From Ceratodon purpureus (Eukaryota; Streptophyta; Bryopsida; Pseudoditrichales; Ditrichaceae), in NCBI GenBank assembly GCA_014871385.1, contig CM026426.1, forward strand, positions 15,410,517-15,474,516: a stretch of 64,000 nt of DNA. The letters run 5' to 3'. Below are positions 10,859 through 22,900 of this stretch, piece by piece. The notes beneath the pieces are model-generated. The model saw nothing but the letters and a program-made list of their open reading frames with translations, had not been told where the DNA came from and did no database searches. Numbering within the stretch: position 1 is the stretch's first letter; every line of letters begins with the position of its first letter. The translations under genes and the position numbers were made by a program.

Positions 10859-13800
10859 ATCTTCCCCTTCCATTAAAAGTCATTGTCCTCAATGACAAAG
10901 TTAGGATAATCCCTTCTAAAATAAACTTCTCTCTCCCAAGAAGCTTCTTCTTCCGGGTAATCTTTCCACTTCACATAGAATCTACGGAATGTCTTATTCG
11001 TCAAATGTTGATTCTCCGCCTGCAAAATCTTCTCAGGTTGAGCAAGTAGTTCTCCCTCAGGAGCAGTTTTTGGAAGATGAGGCAAAACATGACTAGGATC
11101 AGATACATACTTCCTCAACAAACTCACATGAAATACATCATGTATCTGCCAATCCTCAGGCAACCTCAATTTATAAGCAACTTGTCCTATTCTCTCAATA
11201 ATTTCAAAAGGACCACAAAACCGAGGTGATGACTTCCTTGACTTACCAAGCTTAAGTCCAGATCTTTTTGGAGCTACCTTCAAAAATACTTTATCACCCA
11301 CTTCAAATTCACGAAAGATTCTTTTTCTATCAGCATAATGTTTAGCTCTATCCTGAGCACTCTTCATAGCCAACTTTGCCAACTCTCTAATTTCATTCAT
11401 TTCCTTAATCATTTCATTAATGCTTTCAAATCTAGTAGTAGGAGTAGAGAGTGTTATAGGAGTTCTACATTCTTGACCATATAAAACATAGAATGGACTT
11501 ACCCCAATACTACTATGAATATGATCATTGTAAGCAAATTCAATCAAATGCAACCACTTATCCCATGAGTGTTGTTTCTTACCAACATACATTCTCAACA
11601 TATCTTCAAGACTCCTGTTAGTTCTTTCAGTCTGTCCATCACTCTCAGGATGATATGCAGTACTCAACTTAATTTTGGTCCCACACAATTTGAAAAGTGT
11701 GGTCCAAAATTCACTCACAAACTTACGATCTCTATCACTTATAATCTCACGCGGAATTCCATGGTGTTTGAAGATCTCTCTCATAAATAACTCAGCTACT
11801 CCATAAGCAGTTACAATAGTAACTGTAGGAATAAAATGAGCTATCTTAGTGAGTCTATCTACAACCACCATGATGCTATCAAAGTTACTTCGAGTCTTAG
11901 GCAATCCAACAATAAAATCCATACTGACTGATTCAAATTTCAAGTTAGGAACACTAAGAGGTTGCAACAATCCAGGGCTCTTCACTTGTTCAGAATTAGA
12001 GACTTGACATTTCAAACATCTTTCAACATATTCTTTGACATCCTTTTTCATTCCTGGCCAGTAATAATGACGCTTGACTGCCATATAGGTCTTTTGAAAA
12101 CCTGGATGGCCTGCTATTGGAATATCATGAAGGTTATTCACAATATTGAGTCTATATTCCCTAGCCTTGGGAATACAGACTCTGCCATTATAATATAAAA
12201 CTTCATCTTTCAATTCAAAAGACTTAAACTTATCGATTTCATTCACAGTTCTAGCTTCCTTAGACAGACTTTCAAATGGAATTTTAAAGAAATCATCATT
12301 AGGATAAAGCAATTTGATTTCATCCATCAGAGAATTTCTGATGCATGAAATAGCATTTGCTAGCGGTCTTCTAGAAAGAGCATCAGCCACCACATTTTTT
12401 TTACCTTTAACATATTCAATTTCAAAATCAAACTCTTGTAACAATTCCATCCACCTACACTGCCTTCTACTCAAATTCGATTGGGTTGATAAATATTTCA
12501 AAGACTGGTGATCGGTTTTTATCTTAAACCTTACTCCTAGTAAATAATGCCTCCAAACCTTCAAAGAATGAATGACTGCAAGTAGTTCCTTCTCGTGTAC
12601 TGGATAATTTAACTCAGCGAAATTCAATTTACGAGATTCATATGCAACTATCTTTCTATCTTGCATCAAAACTGCACCAATAGCTAAATCGCTAGCGTCG
12701 GTACACAATATTATGTTTCCTTTCAAGGGATCCATAATAGTCAAAACAGGAGTTTGGGTAAATATTGACTTCAAAGTCTGAAAACTCAAGTCACACTCAG
12801 CAGTCCAATCTATTTGATTACCCTTTCCTTTCAACAAATTGGTCATAGGAGCAGCTATTTTAGAAAATCCTTTGACAAATCTTCTATAATAGCTTGCAAG
12901 ACCTAGGAAACTTCTCACTTCACTCTTGTCTTTTGCTATTGGCCACTCAGCAACTACCTTGACCTTGCTAGGATCTACAGAGATTCCCTCATCAGAAACG
13001 ATGTGACCAAGAAATTCAATACGAGAGGTAAAGAAATCACACTTACTTAGCTTAGCATATAACTTATTCGCTCTCAGAATTTCAAAAACTTGTTTAAGAT
13101 GTTTCTTATGTTCTTCTACATTTTTAGAATATACAAGAATATCATCCATAAATACTAACACAAATTTACCCAAAAGATCACGAAATAAGGAATTCATCAA
13201 AGTCACAAACGTAGCAGGAGCATTTGTCAGTCCAAAAGGCATTACAACATACTCGTAATGACCTAAACGCGATCTGAAGCCTGTTTTCGGAATGTCAGAC
13301 TCTTTAATTCGAATTTGATGATAACCACTCTTCAAATTTATCTTGGAAAATATTTTTGATCCATGTAAGTGATCAAAAATATCATCAACACAGGGCAACG
13401 GAAACCTATTCTTGACAGTGAGTTTATTAAGACCACGATAATCTACACATAATCTTAATGATCCATCTTTATTCTTAACAAAGAGGACCGGGGCACCTCA
13501 AGGTGATTTGCTAGGTCTAATGTAACCTTTGTTCAACAAATCTTTCAATTGATTCTCCAACTCAACATTTTGAGTTAGAGAATGACGATAAGGTGCCCTA
13601 GCAATAGGAGCGGCATCGACAATTAAATCTATAGCGTGATCAACATCTCTCCTAGGTGGCAATTCCGTCAACTCTTCAGGAAATATATCTTTAAATTCAT
13701 CCAAGAATTCATTCATTCTTTTGTTATCCTTACTTTCATCCTCAACTTCACTCACATGTATTAGAAATACTTCGTGGTTTTTCCTAATACATCGTTTCAT

Positions 13801-15395
13801 TTGTAAATGAGAAAACATAGGGACCCTTGGTGAAGATTTCTTACCTCTTATGGTGAAAGATTCCCCGTTGTGAAGCTTTCCATGGACTGCTCCCTCCTTG
13901 CATGCAATCCATGCGTCCACTTGCTTCAGCCACGCCATCCCCAATATCACCTCATATCGTGCTCCATTCCAAACTTCAAAGTCCACCTCAGTATCTACAC
14001 CTTGAATGGTCACAGGAATCTTCAACATGCGGTGAGTGATGGAACTAGTTTGGTTGTTTGGTAACAAAACTGAGCAAGGTTTGATAGGAACTAGGGGAAG
14101 TCCTATCTTGTGAGCAAATGAAGTTGATATCATATTGTGAGTGCTACCAAAATCAATAAGAATCATAGAAGAGAAGGAAGAGTTCAAAAAGCCTTTGATT
14201 TGGAGCACCGTTGGATCTTGCTCCACTTCCATGTTCATAATAGCAGCTGAGACAGTTGGGACAACATTCTTGCTTGGCTCTCCATCAGATGTATCTTCAT
14301 CTCCTTGCTCCACCTCCAAAGCTGTTGTCTTCCTTTTGGATGATGGACACTCAAAGCTTCGATGTCCAAGCTTATGACACCTAAAGCAAAGACCTTTCTT
14401 CACATGCTCCTCCTGCTCTTCTTTGCTCAACATGGCACCTCTCTGTCTTGGATTGAACTTGGAACCTTGAGAGGGATTAGAACCTTGAGAGAACTTTAAA
14501 GATTTAAAGTTATTAGACCGATTGAACTCAGAGGACCTCTTTCCCAACAAACTCTTGTTCTTCTCTAACTTGCTATTAACCTCCCTCTCAAAGTTCAAAG
14601 CCAAACCATAAGCATCATCTAGAGTCCTTGGATGATATGCATTGACTTTAAATCTAATTGAATCCTTTAAGTTACGAAGAAAGAACTCAACCCTATCACT
14701 TTCACCCCAATTGGGAAAATAGACAATATGTAAATCAAACTTTGACTTGTATTGGGTTACAAACAAACTTCCCTGTTTCAAGTCATAGAGCCCTTGGCGC
14801 ATGTCTTCTCCGTAATTCCCAGGAAGGAATTCTTGAAGAAACAAGTGCTTGAAAGTGCTCCAATTTGACAGAGGTTGAAGTCCACGATTCTCCCGGTCGT
14901 TCTTCAAATTATCGTACCACACACAAGCTTTGTCTTGAAGACAAATCACCATAGCCTTGATCTTGTCATCATCTTGGTAATCTGAAGTGAAGAAGTCCTT
15001 CAGCATGGAAATAAAAGACTTGACCTCCTCCGGTTTGCAGTTTCTTCCTCCAAAAGAAGGCTTGAAAGGATACTTCCTCAAGTCCTTCAAAACATCAACT
15101 CTTCTAGGACCAAGACCCCTCAACGTAGATGTTGCAACAGACTCTATCTCTCTTGACCTAACAGGTAAAGATGAAGGAGGGCGAGGAGTGTCTGAACGAA
15201 CACCTCTTGGAAGAGGTGGAGCTCCAGATTGTACAGAATCCCCTCTAGGAAGAGGATGAGCTCCAGATTGAACGGAATCCAAAATTTCCCTCATGGCTCC
15301 CATCACTCCTCTCATAATCCTCTCTTCCAAACCCGCAAGAGGATCAACTCTCCCTTCCAAACCCTGCAGGGGATCCATACTGCTCTGATACCAAT

Positions 15396-16178
15396 TGTAA
15401 CAAACCTCCCAACAGGTTTGCCACCAACTCTCAACAAAAAGACAAATAAGACAAGGGAAAGATAAAAACTCAATAGAACTACAAAGATCAAAATATATTG
15501 ACTGAAGGCTCACCACCCAACCATAGAGAAGTGATCACCAGAGAAGTGTCTCACCATCTCACCCCCGAGCCTTTATATATGAGTTCCTTCCCAAAAGGAA
15601 CTACAGTCTATCTTAGGCTATGTCCCAGAGTCTAGCCTATTCATAATTCATTTTATCTCCTTTACTCCTATATCTGGAGTAAAGGTAATCCACAAATCCT
15701 TCTAGGTTCTTCTATCTCTTCAACTCAGAGACTCTTCTAGATCTTTCCATCTTCTTTACTCCTATATCTGGAGTAAAGATAATCCATAGATCATTCTAGA
15801 TCCTTCTATCTCTTTAACTCAGAGACTCTTCTAGATTTTTACTCCTATATTTAGGGTAAAGATAATTTACCACTATCTTTACTCCTATATTTAGAGTAAA
15901 GCTAATTCACTACTATCAGTAGTCTAATTCTAGTGTACCTCATCTTGAGCTGTCTAACTCTTGTACACATGTTCTCAATCTTGGAGTGGTCTGACTCCAA
16001 TGCACTAAATATAGAGCTGTCTAACTCCAGTGCACATGTTCTCAATCTGGAGTTGTCTGACTCCGGTCCATCCATTCTCAACTGGGAGTTGTCTGACTCC
16101 TTTCATCCTCTGCTTACACACTGTCCAATGTAATTAGAAGATTTCATTCATCCATCTATCAATGTAAGTTACCTTACA
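15396..16178 (-). repeat. 5' LTR of the Ty3/gypsy element (right copy)
   Basis: 783 bp, apparently identical to the left copy. The promoter of the element would lie here. Short repeated phrases (tctaactccagtgcac, tttactcctatatctgg) give the LTR an internal repeated texture. Confidence 0.95.
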
Positions 16179-16505
16179 AATTGCCACCCCAGCAAGCTCA
16201 ATTGCCCGCTCACTATGCATAGGCAGTCCCCATGCCACTCAGTTCACATACCATCCGGATCACATGCCAGTCAGTTCACATACCATCCGGATCACATGCC
16301 ATTCAGATATACAAATCAGGGAACAGTTCGGGGGCCCCCACTAGCGGACGGCTGAGATGAAGCACTGAAGATCAATGGCCCCGATCTGCCTAGCGAGACC
16401 TCGATTTTGAGGCTGGCTAGTGACGAGGATAAACCACCTGGTAACTTGTGTAACAACAGTGTCATGGATCTACCTCGTATCAGACTCAGGGCAAGCAACC
16501 GCTTA

Positions 16506-16769
16506 GAGCATCCCCAGTAGTACTGTAAACCTGTAAGCCTGTAATCATGAGAACGTCGTTCTCTCAAACCTGAGTGCCTTTCCGAAGCAAAACATTCCAA
16601 AACCGTTTACAGATTTACAGGTTTGCCCCAAAAAACCTTCCGAAATTAGGTTTCGACCTGTAAATTAGAGGCTTACAAGCTCGTATACAGGCTTGGCCTG
16701 AACCGCAATTCACGTCTTTCCACATCTTTCCGTTTACAGGTTTACGGTTCAGGCCTTACTGGGATGCTC
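16506..16769. mobile_element. Tourist-like (PIF/Harbinger) MITE, 264 bp, copy 1
   Basis: TTA at 16503-16505 and 16770-16772 flanks an element starting GAGCATCCCCAGT and ending ACTGGGATGCTC. A second 264-bp copy lies in the opposite orientation at 27792-28055. The interior is full of short inverted repeats built on TGTAAACCTGTAAG, so the whole element can fold. There is no coding capacity. The 3-bp TTA/TAA duplication is diagnostic of the Harbinger superfamily. Confidence 0.92.
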
Positions 16770-16772
16770 TTA

Positions 16773-17655
16773 GGAGTTTATTTAACTGGAGTTAAATTAC
16801 AGCGATCTTGGTACAAGTATGTGCCTTCATTTCTCACCCTTGTTCTTCCCTGGCATCCTGTGCGGGTCTGATGACGGTGTTGTTACAATTTCACCACCCA
16901 CTCTTGGCGAAAGTTTGTTACAAAAATTGAAATTGATAAAAATACGTTGGTTTCGAGTCTAAAGAGGTCTCTGTGCCAACAATTTCTCCCAAAATCTGGA
17001 CCTACATAGAATTGAGACTGATTAAACGTCTACAGTGGAACTAACATAGCTAGGAAGAATTCAAACGTATGATTACTGGTGGAACAGGAGTATGCTACAT
17101 TGATCAGTGGGAATATTGAACTACGGTGGTTGAGTGAGCAGCTTCGAGATCTCTGCAAGAATTGCAAATAAAACGAAGCATATGAGAAGTTGGTAGGTGC
17201 CGCAGACAGAGTTGCTCCGGTTTCTCTGAAGTTCAGGATTCAACTTCAGGACTGTAACTTGCATCATTCATAGACAACCATTGACCTGCAAGGCAGAAAA
17301 CCGATACGATGATTCCTTTGCAAAACCCGATCACGCATGAGACCACCTTGACTGATGGCACCACTAATTTCACTCTTCAAAAAGATGAAATTTACATCGA
17401 ACGAAGTGTTGGAAGGCTTCATCTTCACTATCAACCTGCTACAGGGCAGAGTGACCGGATACCTAACCTCCAGAGCCTAATGGTTATACTAAACATGCGG
17501 AATTTATATACCATGGGTATCGCTGCAGTGAATAACAGCTTATCCTTTGACAGGGTCAAATACAAGGGGTGATACCAATCTACAAGGGAATTATTGAGGA
17601 AAAAAATGGTGACATTTGTGCTGTGCTGCATTTACCTCCTTTCTAGCTCAAAAGG
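16773..17655. other. Intergenic region downstream of the adenylate kinase gene
   Basis: No supported gene, RNA or repeat. It presumably includes the 3' UTR and polyadenylation region of the minus-strand adenylate kinase gene. Confidence 0.5.
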
Positions 17656-20001
17656 TTAGGGACTATAATTCTTAGGGAAAATGGTTTTTGAAATGTTATT
17701 ATGGAATCTAAGGCCTCCAGAAGCGACTTGTGCACCAACCTTCTCTGGCTCTCCTTGGAGCTCCATTATCATGTTCTTGATGTCAGCAAATACTTGGTCT
17801 TTGGGGCGGTTCCCATCCACCTGTAAAATGAAGCCACCAATGACTTGTCAATGACCAATACTTTGATCGAGCATGAAGAATGTTGAAAGAGAATTTATGG
17901 CTCATTATTCCCACCTTCATCGAATACCGATCAAATTCTGACGCCACTTCCTACAGGTATGAAAGACCTTGCTGCCATTCCAAGATACAGGCAGAAGTGC
18001 CACGAAAGAGCGACTAGAAACTTACGACTTTCATCACAGGCTTGTAAATGTCGATCACAGACTGCACATTGGCACTGTGCGTCTTTAGCCGAAGCTTCAC
18101 TTTCTCTTCCGTATCATCCTCTCGTTGTGTGAGGCGAGCAGCAATTTCCGGTGTTTCTGGTGGAGAGTACATAAGATGGTAAATCTTCCCTGTGACGGGG
18201 TCAAGCCTCCTTCCCACTACTCTCTGCACCAAAATCTCATCAGGCACCTGTAAAAGCAGCAGGTTGATAGTGAAAAGATGGAGCTCCGAGAATTTCCACC
18301 TAGGCCTTTCAGAAAAGACTCAAAAACCGCACCGAGAGAACAAGCAGATGTATTAAATGTAGTGGAGAACAGAAATAAAAGCATTCCCCAGACTTATTCA
18401 ACAGATGGAACTGGTACGATTCTAAGAAAAGGTACATTCTGAAAATCATCTCAAACCCCACGATTCGCGGTTTGAACTTGCAGCAGAAAATATCCCATAG
18501 CTATAAGTGAGACAACAGGCTCCAAATCAGCAGAGACCAAGTAAATGGGATATTCTAGACAATAGAAGGGAAACAATATGGGACGGGATTAACCAAAGCA
18601 TAATTGAAGGATAGAACTTGCCTCAAGAAGGATAAAAATCTGCGGGTGGATATTCAATGCTTCCAGGGCTTCTGCTTGAGTTAAACTACGTGGGTACCCA
18701 TCCAGGAGCCATCCGTTAGGTGCCTCACTAAGCTTTTTCTTCACCATCTGCACAATCGACAGATTCTTTAGCTACAGACTGGAAATTGTTAACATGCAGG
18801 TAGGCGTATAGGTAGAACAAATAAGAGCGAATGAAGAAGCCCATTTAGGGTCCCATTGCCAGATTGTTGACCTGGTTATGATATCATATTGCGTAACAAG
18901 ATATCTCAAGACAAGCTTCGTACCGTGACGACAACATCGTTTGGAACGAGCTGTCCTTTCTGCATGTAGTCTTGTGCAAGTTTGCCAGCATCGGTTCCAG
19001 CTGCCACTTCTGCCCTCAATAGATCACCTGTCGCTATATGGGCCAAATTATACTGCCACAATATAAATAGATAAACAATGATCAGGCCTGTCGAGAATCA
19101 GCCTCCCCCATCATGTTATCATCAATTCCCCAGCAAACATGCCAGAGAATAATAATCACCTCTTTGTTATACCAATTGCATGATAAACGGACTAATGCGG
19201 TTCTATCGAAATGGCATTATTTCTTTTACTGCCCTGAAAAAAAACTCTAACTCCCATACTAAAATTCCTACTGCGGTCCATGCGCAGCAATTCCAAGGAA
19301 TCGAACTAAACCTTCCGACATTTCGCACTAGGAAGGGTGCAGGAATACAATGACATGCATGTGCCGCCCTCCAAAAATGCTGACACAAAACAGAAGAGAA
19401 TTTCCACAAAGAAGTGTTAAAAACAAGGCGAGTACCTGTTCCACAATCATTTCGCACTGAGTGCCCTTTCCGGATGCCGGAGCGCCAGAAATCATGACCC
19501 TCAACGGGGCGGCTCCATCCTGAAGCGCCCGCACCGGCGAGCACTGCAATTGAGCGCCAACACAATTCTCATCACCCGCTTCAATATTAGGGGAACAAAA
19601 AAGGCGAAATTCACCAAAATTCAATTCACTCCCATGACCGGAATCCAACGCCACGAACCGCCGTCCACAAACCAGAACTCACGAAAACCAACCCGCAATG
19701 CACCTAATCACCCCGAAATTTGAACGCATACCTTAGCGACACGCGATGACCTCCTGCTCTCCACCAATCCATTGTCTAACACGACAGAGTAGCTCAACGC
19801 CGCACCGAACGACTCCCGCCGTCCATGAAACTGGCTACCAAACGGCTGCTGCGCAACGAACGCCGACGCCGCAACCTTAAACGAAGCCGAAGTGGACGCA
19901 GTAGACGACGAGGACGACACCGAAGCCTGCTGATACCGCACCGGCGTCGCAGCAGCACTCTGCGCACTCACCGGCGACACCGCACACGCAACACTCGCCA
20001 T
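17656..20001 (-). CDS. Adenylate kinase, plastid-type (AMK5-like), complete
   Basis: Interconverts 2 ADP with ATP and AMP. Six exons fitted by eye: 20001-19732, 19543-19436, 19052-18924, 18747-18622, 18247-18026 and 17820-17656, all joining in phase 0 to give 339 residues. The first 90 residues are Ala/Ser-rich and basic with few acidic residues, like a chloroplast transit peptide. The kinase core has the P-loop GAPASGKGTQ, the AMP-binding TGDLLRAE, NGWLLDGYPRS, the lid GRRLDPVTGKIYH and TREEK-like DDTEEKVKLRL. The closest remembered relative is the kinase domain of Arabidopsis AMK5 (At5g35170). That protein has an extra C-terminal domain (DUF1995), which is absent here: this protein stops after a short tail ending FPKNYSP. 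Intron 4 has a GC donor (GAG|GCAAGT). No break was seen. Confidence 0.95.
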
Positions 20002-20522
20002 CTCTACCTCTCCCTCTCCCTCCCTCTCCTCTCCCTTGCAATCCCTCTAGAAAACCTCGACTCCGGCACTCCGACCTCTCCGACTGTGTCACGGTGAGAG
20101 CGTCTCAGTGTCCGTTACCACCGGACCTCCGAAGTGTGCTCCCCGCGGACTGCGACACATTCCCGATCACATCTCCGGGAGCCTGTGCCAATGAGAAGCA
20201 GATGGGCTTTGTGTGATCGCTCCATAGCTTCGCTTGCTTTAGCTTCCTCCATCGCTCTCCTCGAAACAGGTTTCCTCCGTCTTCCGTATTTTTCCGCTTC
20301 GAGACATGCGCACCCTGGTATCTTCCGGGCATCAACAGGGTCTCCTCTAGGGTATATTGATGGTGTCGTAAGGTTATTACCATGGTGTCGTCTGGGTATA
20401 TGTTGCGGGTAGGATCATTCCTGATGGTGATGGACTAAATATTATATAAATTCTGTAAACATTTCCTATTGAATATAACAAGCTTGCCTTTTATATAAAT
20501 ATTTTGTTAAACATTTGTCAAC
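20002..20522. other. 5' flank and probable promoter of the adenylate kinase gene
   Basis: The 100 bases nearest the start codon are rich in CT, as in many plant 5' leaders. No TATA box could be assigned with confidence. No gene was seen in the rest up to the MITE. Confidence 0.4.
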
Positions 20523-20526
20523 TTAA

Positions 20527-21385
20527 CCCCTAAACGGCCAAGGGTGTTTTTGCTCAAAACTGCCTCCAAATAGTCCCTTTTGAAAGCAAGCCGGATAGTG
20601 CAAAATTGGAACCAATTTTGGTATTTCCAACCGTAAGATCTTGTATCTGATTACTATGTCTATATGCCTACCAAATCTCATACTCTTATTCCTTACCATT
20701 TGAGAGATCATAACATTCAAAGTTGAAAAAAAAGTTTTCTTTACCCTGCAAAAAGGGGACAGCAGTATTTTGGGGTCCAAAAAAACCATTTTTTTGAGTA
20801 GATTTGGATGGTGCCTCTTTGGATTCCTGTTCCTAGTTGAGTTAGGTACATGCCTACAAAATCTCATACCCATGCAAGGTGTAGAACCTTGAGAAAATCA
20901 TCAATCTCCACAAGGGGGTATGCTGAAATTCACGTACAAAGGCCGTTTTTCGACAATAAAAATAGCATATGAAACATTCTTGGATTGAAAATCCAACGGT
21001 GGAAACATGGTCTAGTGGCTCTTCTACATTAAAAAAAAATTATTTTTGGAAAAAAATAAAATCTCGATTTTTGGTAGAAATTCAAAGTTTCGTCTTTAGG
21101 CAGATTTGGGCAGATTTGGGCAGTTTTGGGCAGTTTCGGGCAGTTTCGGGCAGAAATTGCTGTATTCACAGTGGCTGAGAGCCTGCCCGTGGAAGGGCAT
21201 TTTATGCTCAGAGGAGCATAACTTTTCCTCACTTCATCCAAAAAAAATAAAAAAAATATCCCCATAAACCTCTTGAAAAAACCTTTTTCCACAAAGAAAT
21301 TCAAAAAATTTCAAGTAAATTTGAATTTTTAGGAACCTGCCCAAATTCCAAAAACACTCATTCTAGGACTTTGGCCATTTAGGGG
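20527..21385. mobile_element. Non-autonomous TTAA-type (piggyBac-like) element, 859 bp
   Basis: TTAA at 20523-20526 and 21386-21389. The left end is CCCCTAAACGGCCAAG and the inverted right end is CCCCTAAATGGCCAAA, one mismatch in the first 15 bases. The TIR is similar in pattern to, but different from, that of the piggyBac element at 3.2-8.4 kb, so it marks a second family. The interior has a short tandem array of GGGCAGTTTC-like units near 21100-21155 and no convincing gene. A truncated relative lies at 22901. Confidence 0.8.
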
Positions 21386-21524
21386 TTAATTAGTACATGT
21401 TGTACCAAAAAGAAAACATAAATTCTGTCTACAATTTTGAGGGTAATTCTGATATTAAATTTATATAAATTGTATATAAAATTTGTATGAAATAAATCTT
21501 AAAATTGCACATATGAATCTACTT

Positions 21525-22322
21525 TCAGGTTAGATTTTGGAGGTGGTTCTTCAACTTCAGAACTGCTCCATTATTTTTTTGCATCACCTCATCGGATAAG
21601 AGGGTCAAATTGAAGTGATTAGGTACTTCAACCCCGACTTCAAGCTCCACAGCGATGCCGTCTTCAACCTCCCCACCAACATCACCTTCTGTCCATTGGT
21701 TTGGGAATTCTCTACTCGGGTTCTGTTGAATTTCATTGCTTGCATTCTCCTCTACGACATCTAACCGCCGTCGCTTGAACTCACCATCGTTGTTGTTGTC
21801 CTCCATCAAAATCACGTAGATCCGCTCTATAACGGGGTTCATCACCTCAAATTTCTAGCGGATTGTACATTGATCTTCTAGGTTCCAGAACTGGAATGAC
21901 CAGTCTAGACACCCGAGACTCTCTAGCTTCACCGTCAAGTCGCGGTATGTATCACCAATCTGACACACAATTGGGCTGACCAATTCAAGCCTGGAGTTCT
22001 CGTCAGCCAGATAGTACAACTTCACCTTGTAGTTAGAAGCCATAACAAAAGCCATAAATAATTCAAACCCTAAGCAAGCAATGAAATCATGAACAATTTC
22101 AACCCTGAATGTGTCCACGCTTTCGCTTAGAGTGCCTTCGAATCCGAACCCCTGCAATCCAAAAGCACTCACATTACCGATGCTAGCAAGGTATGTAAAT
22201 CCGACCTTGATGGGCGCAGAATCAGATACCCAAATAATACCCAAACCGATCTGTGTAAACCTCAAGTAAACCACAAAATCTCTTGCAGCAGGTAGTCTAA
22301 GAACGCAAAAAATCAATTTCAC
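21525..22322 (-). pseudogene. Unrecognised plant-type protein remnant, one internal stop
   Basis: Minus strand, most likely from MASNYKVKLYYLADENSR near 22043. The reading continues through SPIVCQIGDTYRDLTVKL and LDWSFQFWNLEDQCTIR to an in-frame TAG at 21857-21855. It then stays open in the same frame (KFEVMNPVIERIYVILMED) through an acidic region to a stop at 21525. The sequence is protein-like throughout. It resembles the N-terminal part of plant transposon-associated proteins that begin with a V.L.Y..d..S.L pattern, but no family can be named. A single stop in an otherwise open frame suggests a recently lost gene or an exon boundary. Confidence 0.45.
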
Positions 22323-22896
22323 CTAAATCAGTGTCGCCCACCTTAAGCGTAGGAACCGACAACCACCATCACAGCATGAACATCGCACCCAAAGCCCACC
22401 TCAAGCACAAACATTCAGATTCACGAGCATCGCAGTAAACCCTAAACTCAGCAAAGAACATGCAGATAATCAAAACTTCGCGAAATGCGAGTCGAACCCC
22501 AAGAATTCCCCCAGCATCGCAGAAAACCCTAACGCCGCCAATTGAATCCCATGGGCTAGCCTCATCGCAGGCTAGCCGTTGATCTCGCGATTGATCGACG
22601 GTCCTTGTTGAGGAATCTGAAATCGAGCAGGTTACCAAGAACTGGCGTGTAATGATACAGCTTGAAAATCAAGATTGACCAGCCCATGTCCTTTAAAAAA
22701 AAACGTGTCAAGGTATGTACTACATGGTATCTATAATTTGTCATCATTTTTTTATAAAGTGGGGAGTATATTATAATTAACTAAAATCTAATATGACCAC
22801 ATTACCTGCACACTATATTACTTATAATGCCCCACAACACTTTCTATGCCCTCTATGGTAAAAGTAAAAAAATTCAAATTTTTATTCTGAATGAAT
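22323..22896. other. Region without a supported gene
   Basis: The left part may be an upstream exon or leader of the minus-strand remnant at 21525-22322. The right part is AT-rich. No repeat boundary was found. Confidence 0.35.
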
Positions 22897-22900
22897 TTAA

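Larger units (their letters stand above)
10076..16178 (-). mobile_element. Ty3/gypsy LTR element of the chromodomain (chromovirus) type, 6.1 kb
   Basis: Two 783-bp LTRs (TG...CA) bound the element, and the 5-bp duplication AATTG flanks it at 10071-10075 and 16179-16183. Coding sense is the minus strand. Next to the right-hand (5') LTR is a primer site, TGGTATCAGAGC, matching initiator methionine tRNA use. A purine tract (GGAAGGGGAAGA) precedes the left-hand (3') LTR. The order of parts is gag with a CCHC knuckle (CFRCHKLGHRSFEC) and an aspartic protease around 13.6-15.4 kb. Then come reverse transcriptase (FMDD motif), RNase H, integrase and a chromodomain ([15 protein letters not shown]) around 10.9-13.5 kb. 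The LTRs look identical by eye, so insertion is recent. The coding part looks nearly whole, with about one break. Confidence 0.96.
2829..16428. mobile_element. Element A: old inverted-repeat DNA element, interrupted in both arms
   Basis: The two ends are inverted copies of each other. The left begins CCTCGTCACTAGCCAGCCTC and the right, read inverted, begins the same way. The left arm runs 2829-3239 and resumes at 8420 to about 8466. The right arm runs from about 9857 to 10075 and resumes at 16179 to 16428. A piggyBac element sits in the left arm and an LTR element in the right arm. Removing both restores two matching arms of about 450 bp around an AT-rich core of about 1.4 kb, giving about 2.3 kb empty length. 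The first bases of each arm form a small hairpin (CTAGCCAG ... CTGGCTAG). I found no convincing target duplication, so the superfamily is undecided. Divergence between the arms suggests some age. Confidence 0.8.

Noticed and set aside
17309-17572. 87-residue plus-strand frame downstream of adenylate kinase
   Set aside because: No family pattern, no neighbouring exon and no regulatory support.
19825-20383. Arg-rich and Gly-rich frames near the adenylate kinase start
   Set aside because: They overlap the transit-peptide exon and its leader in other frames and are compositional artefacts.
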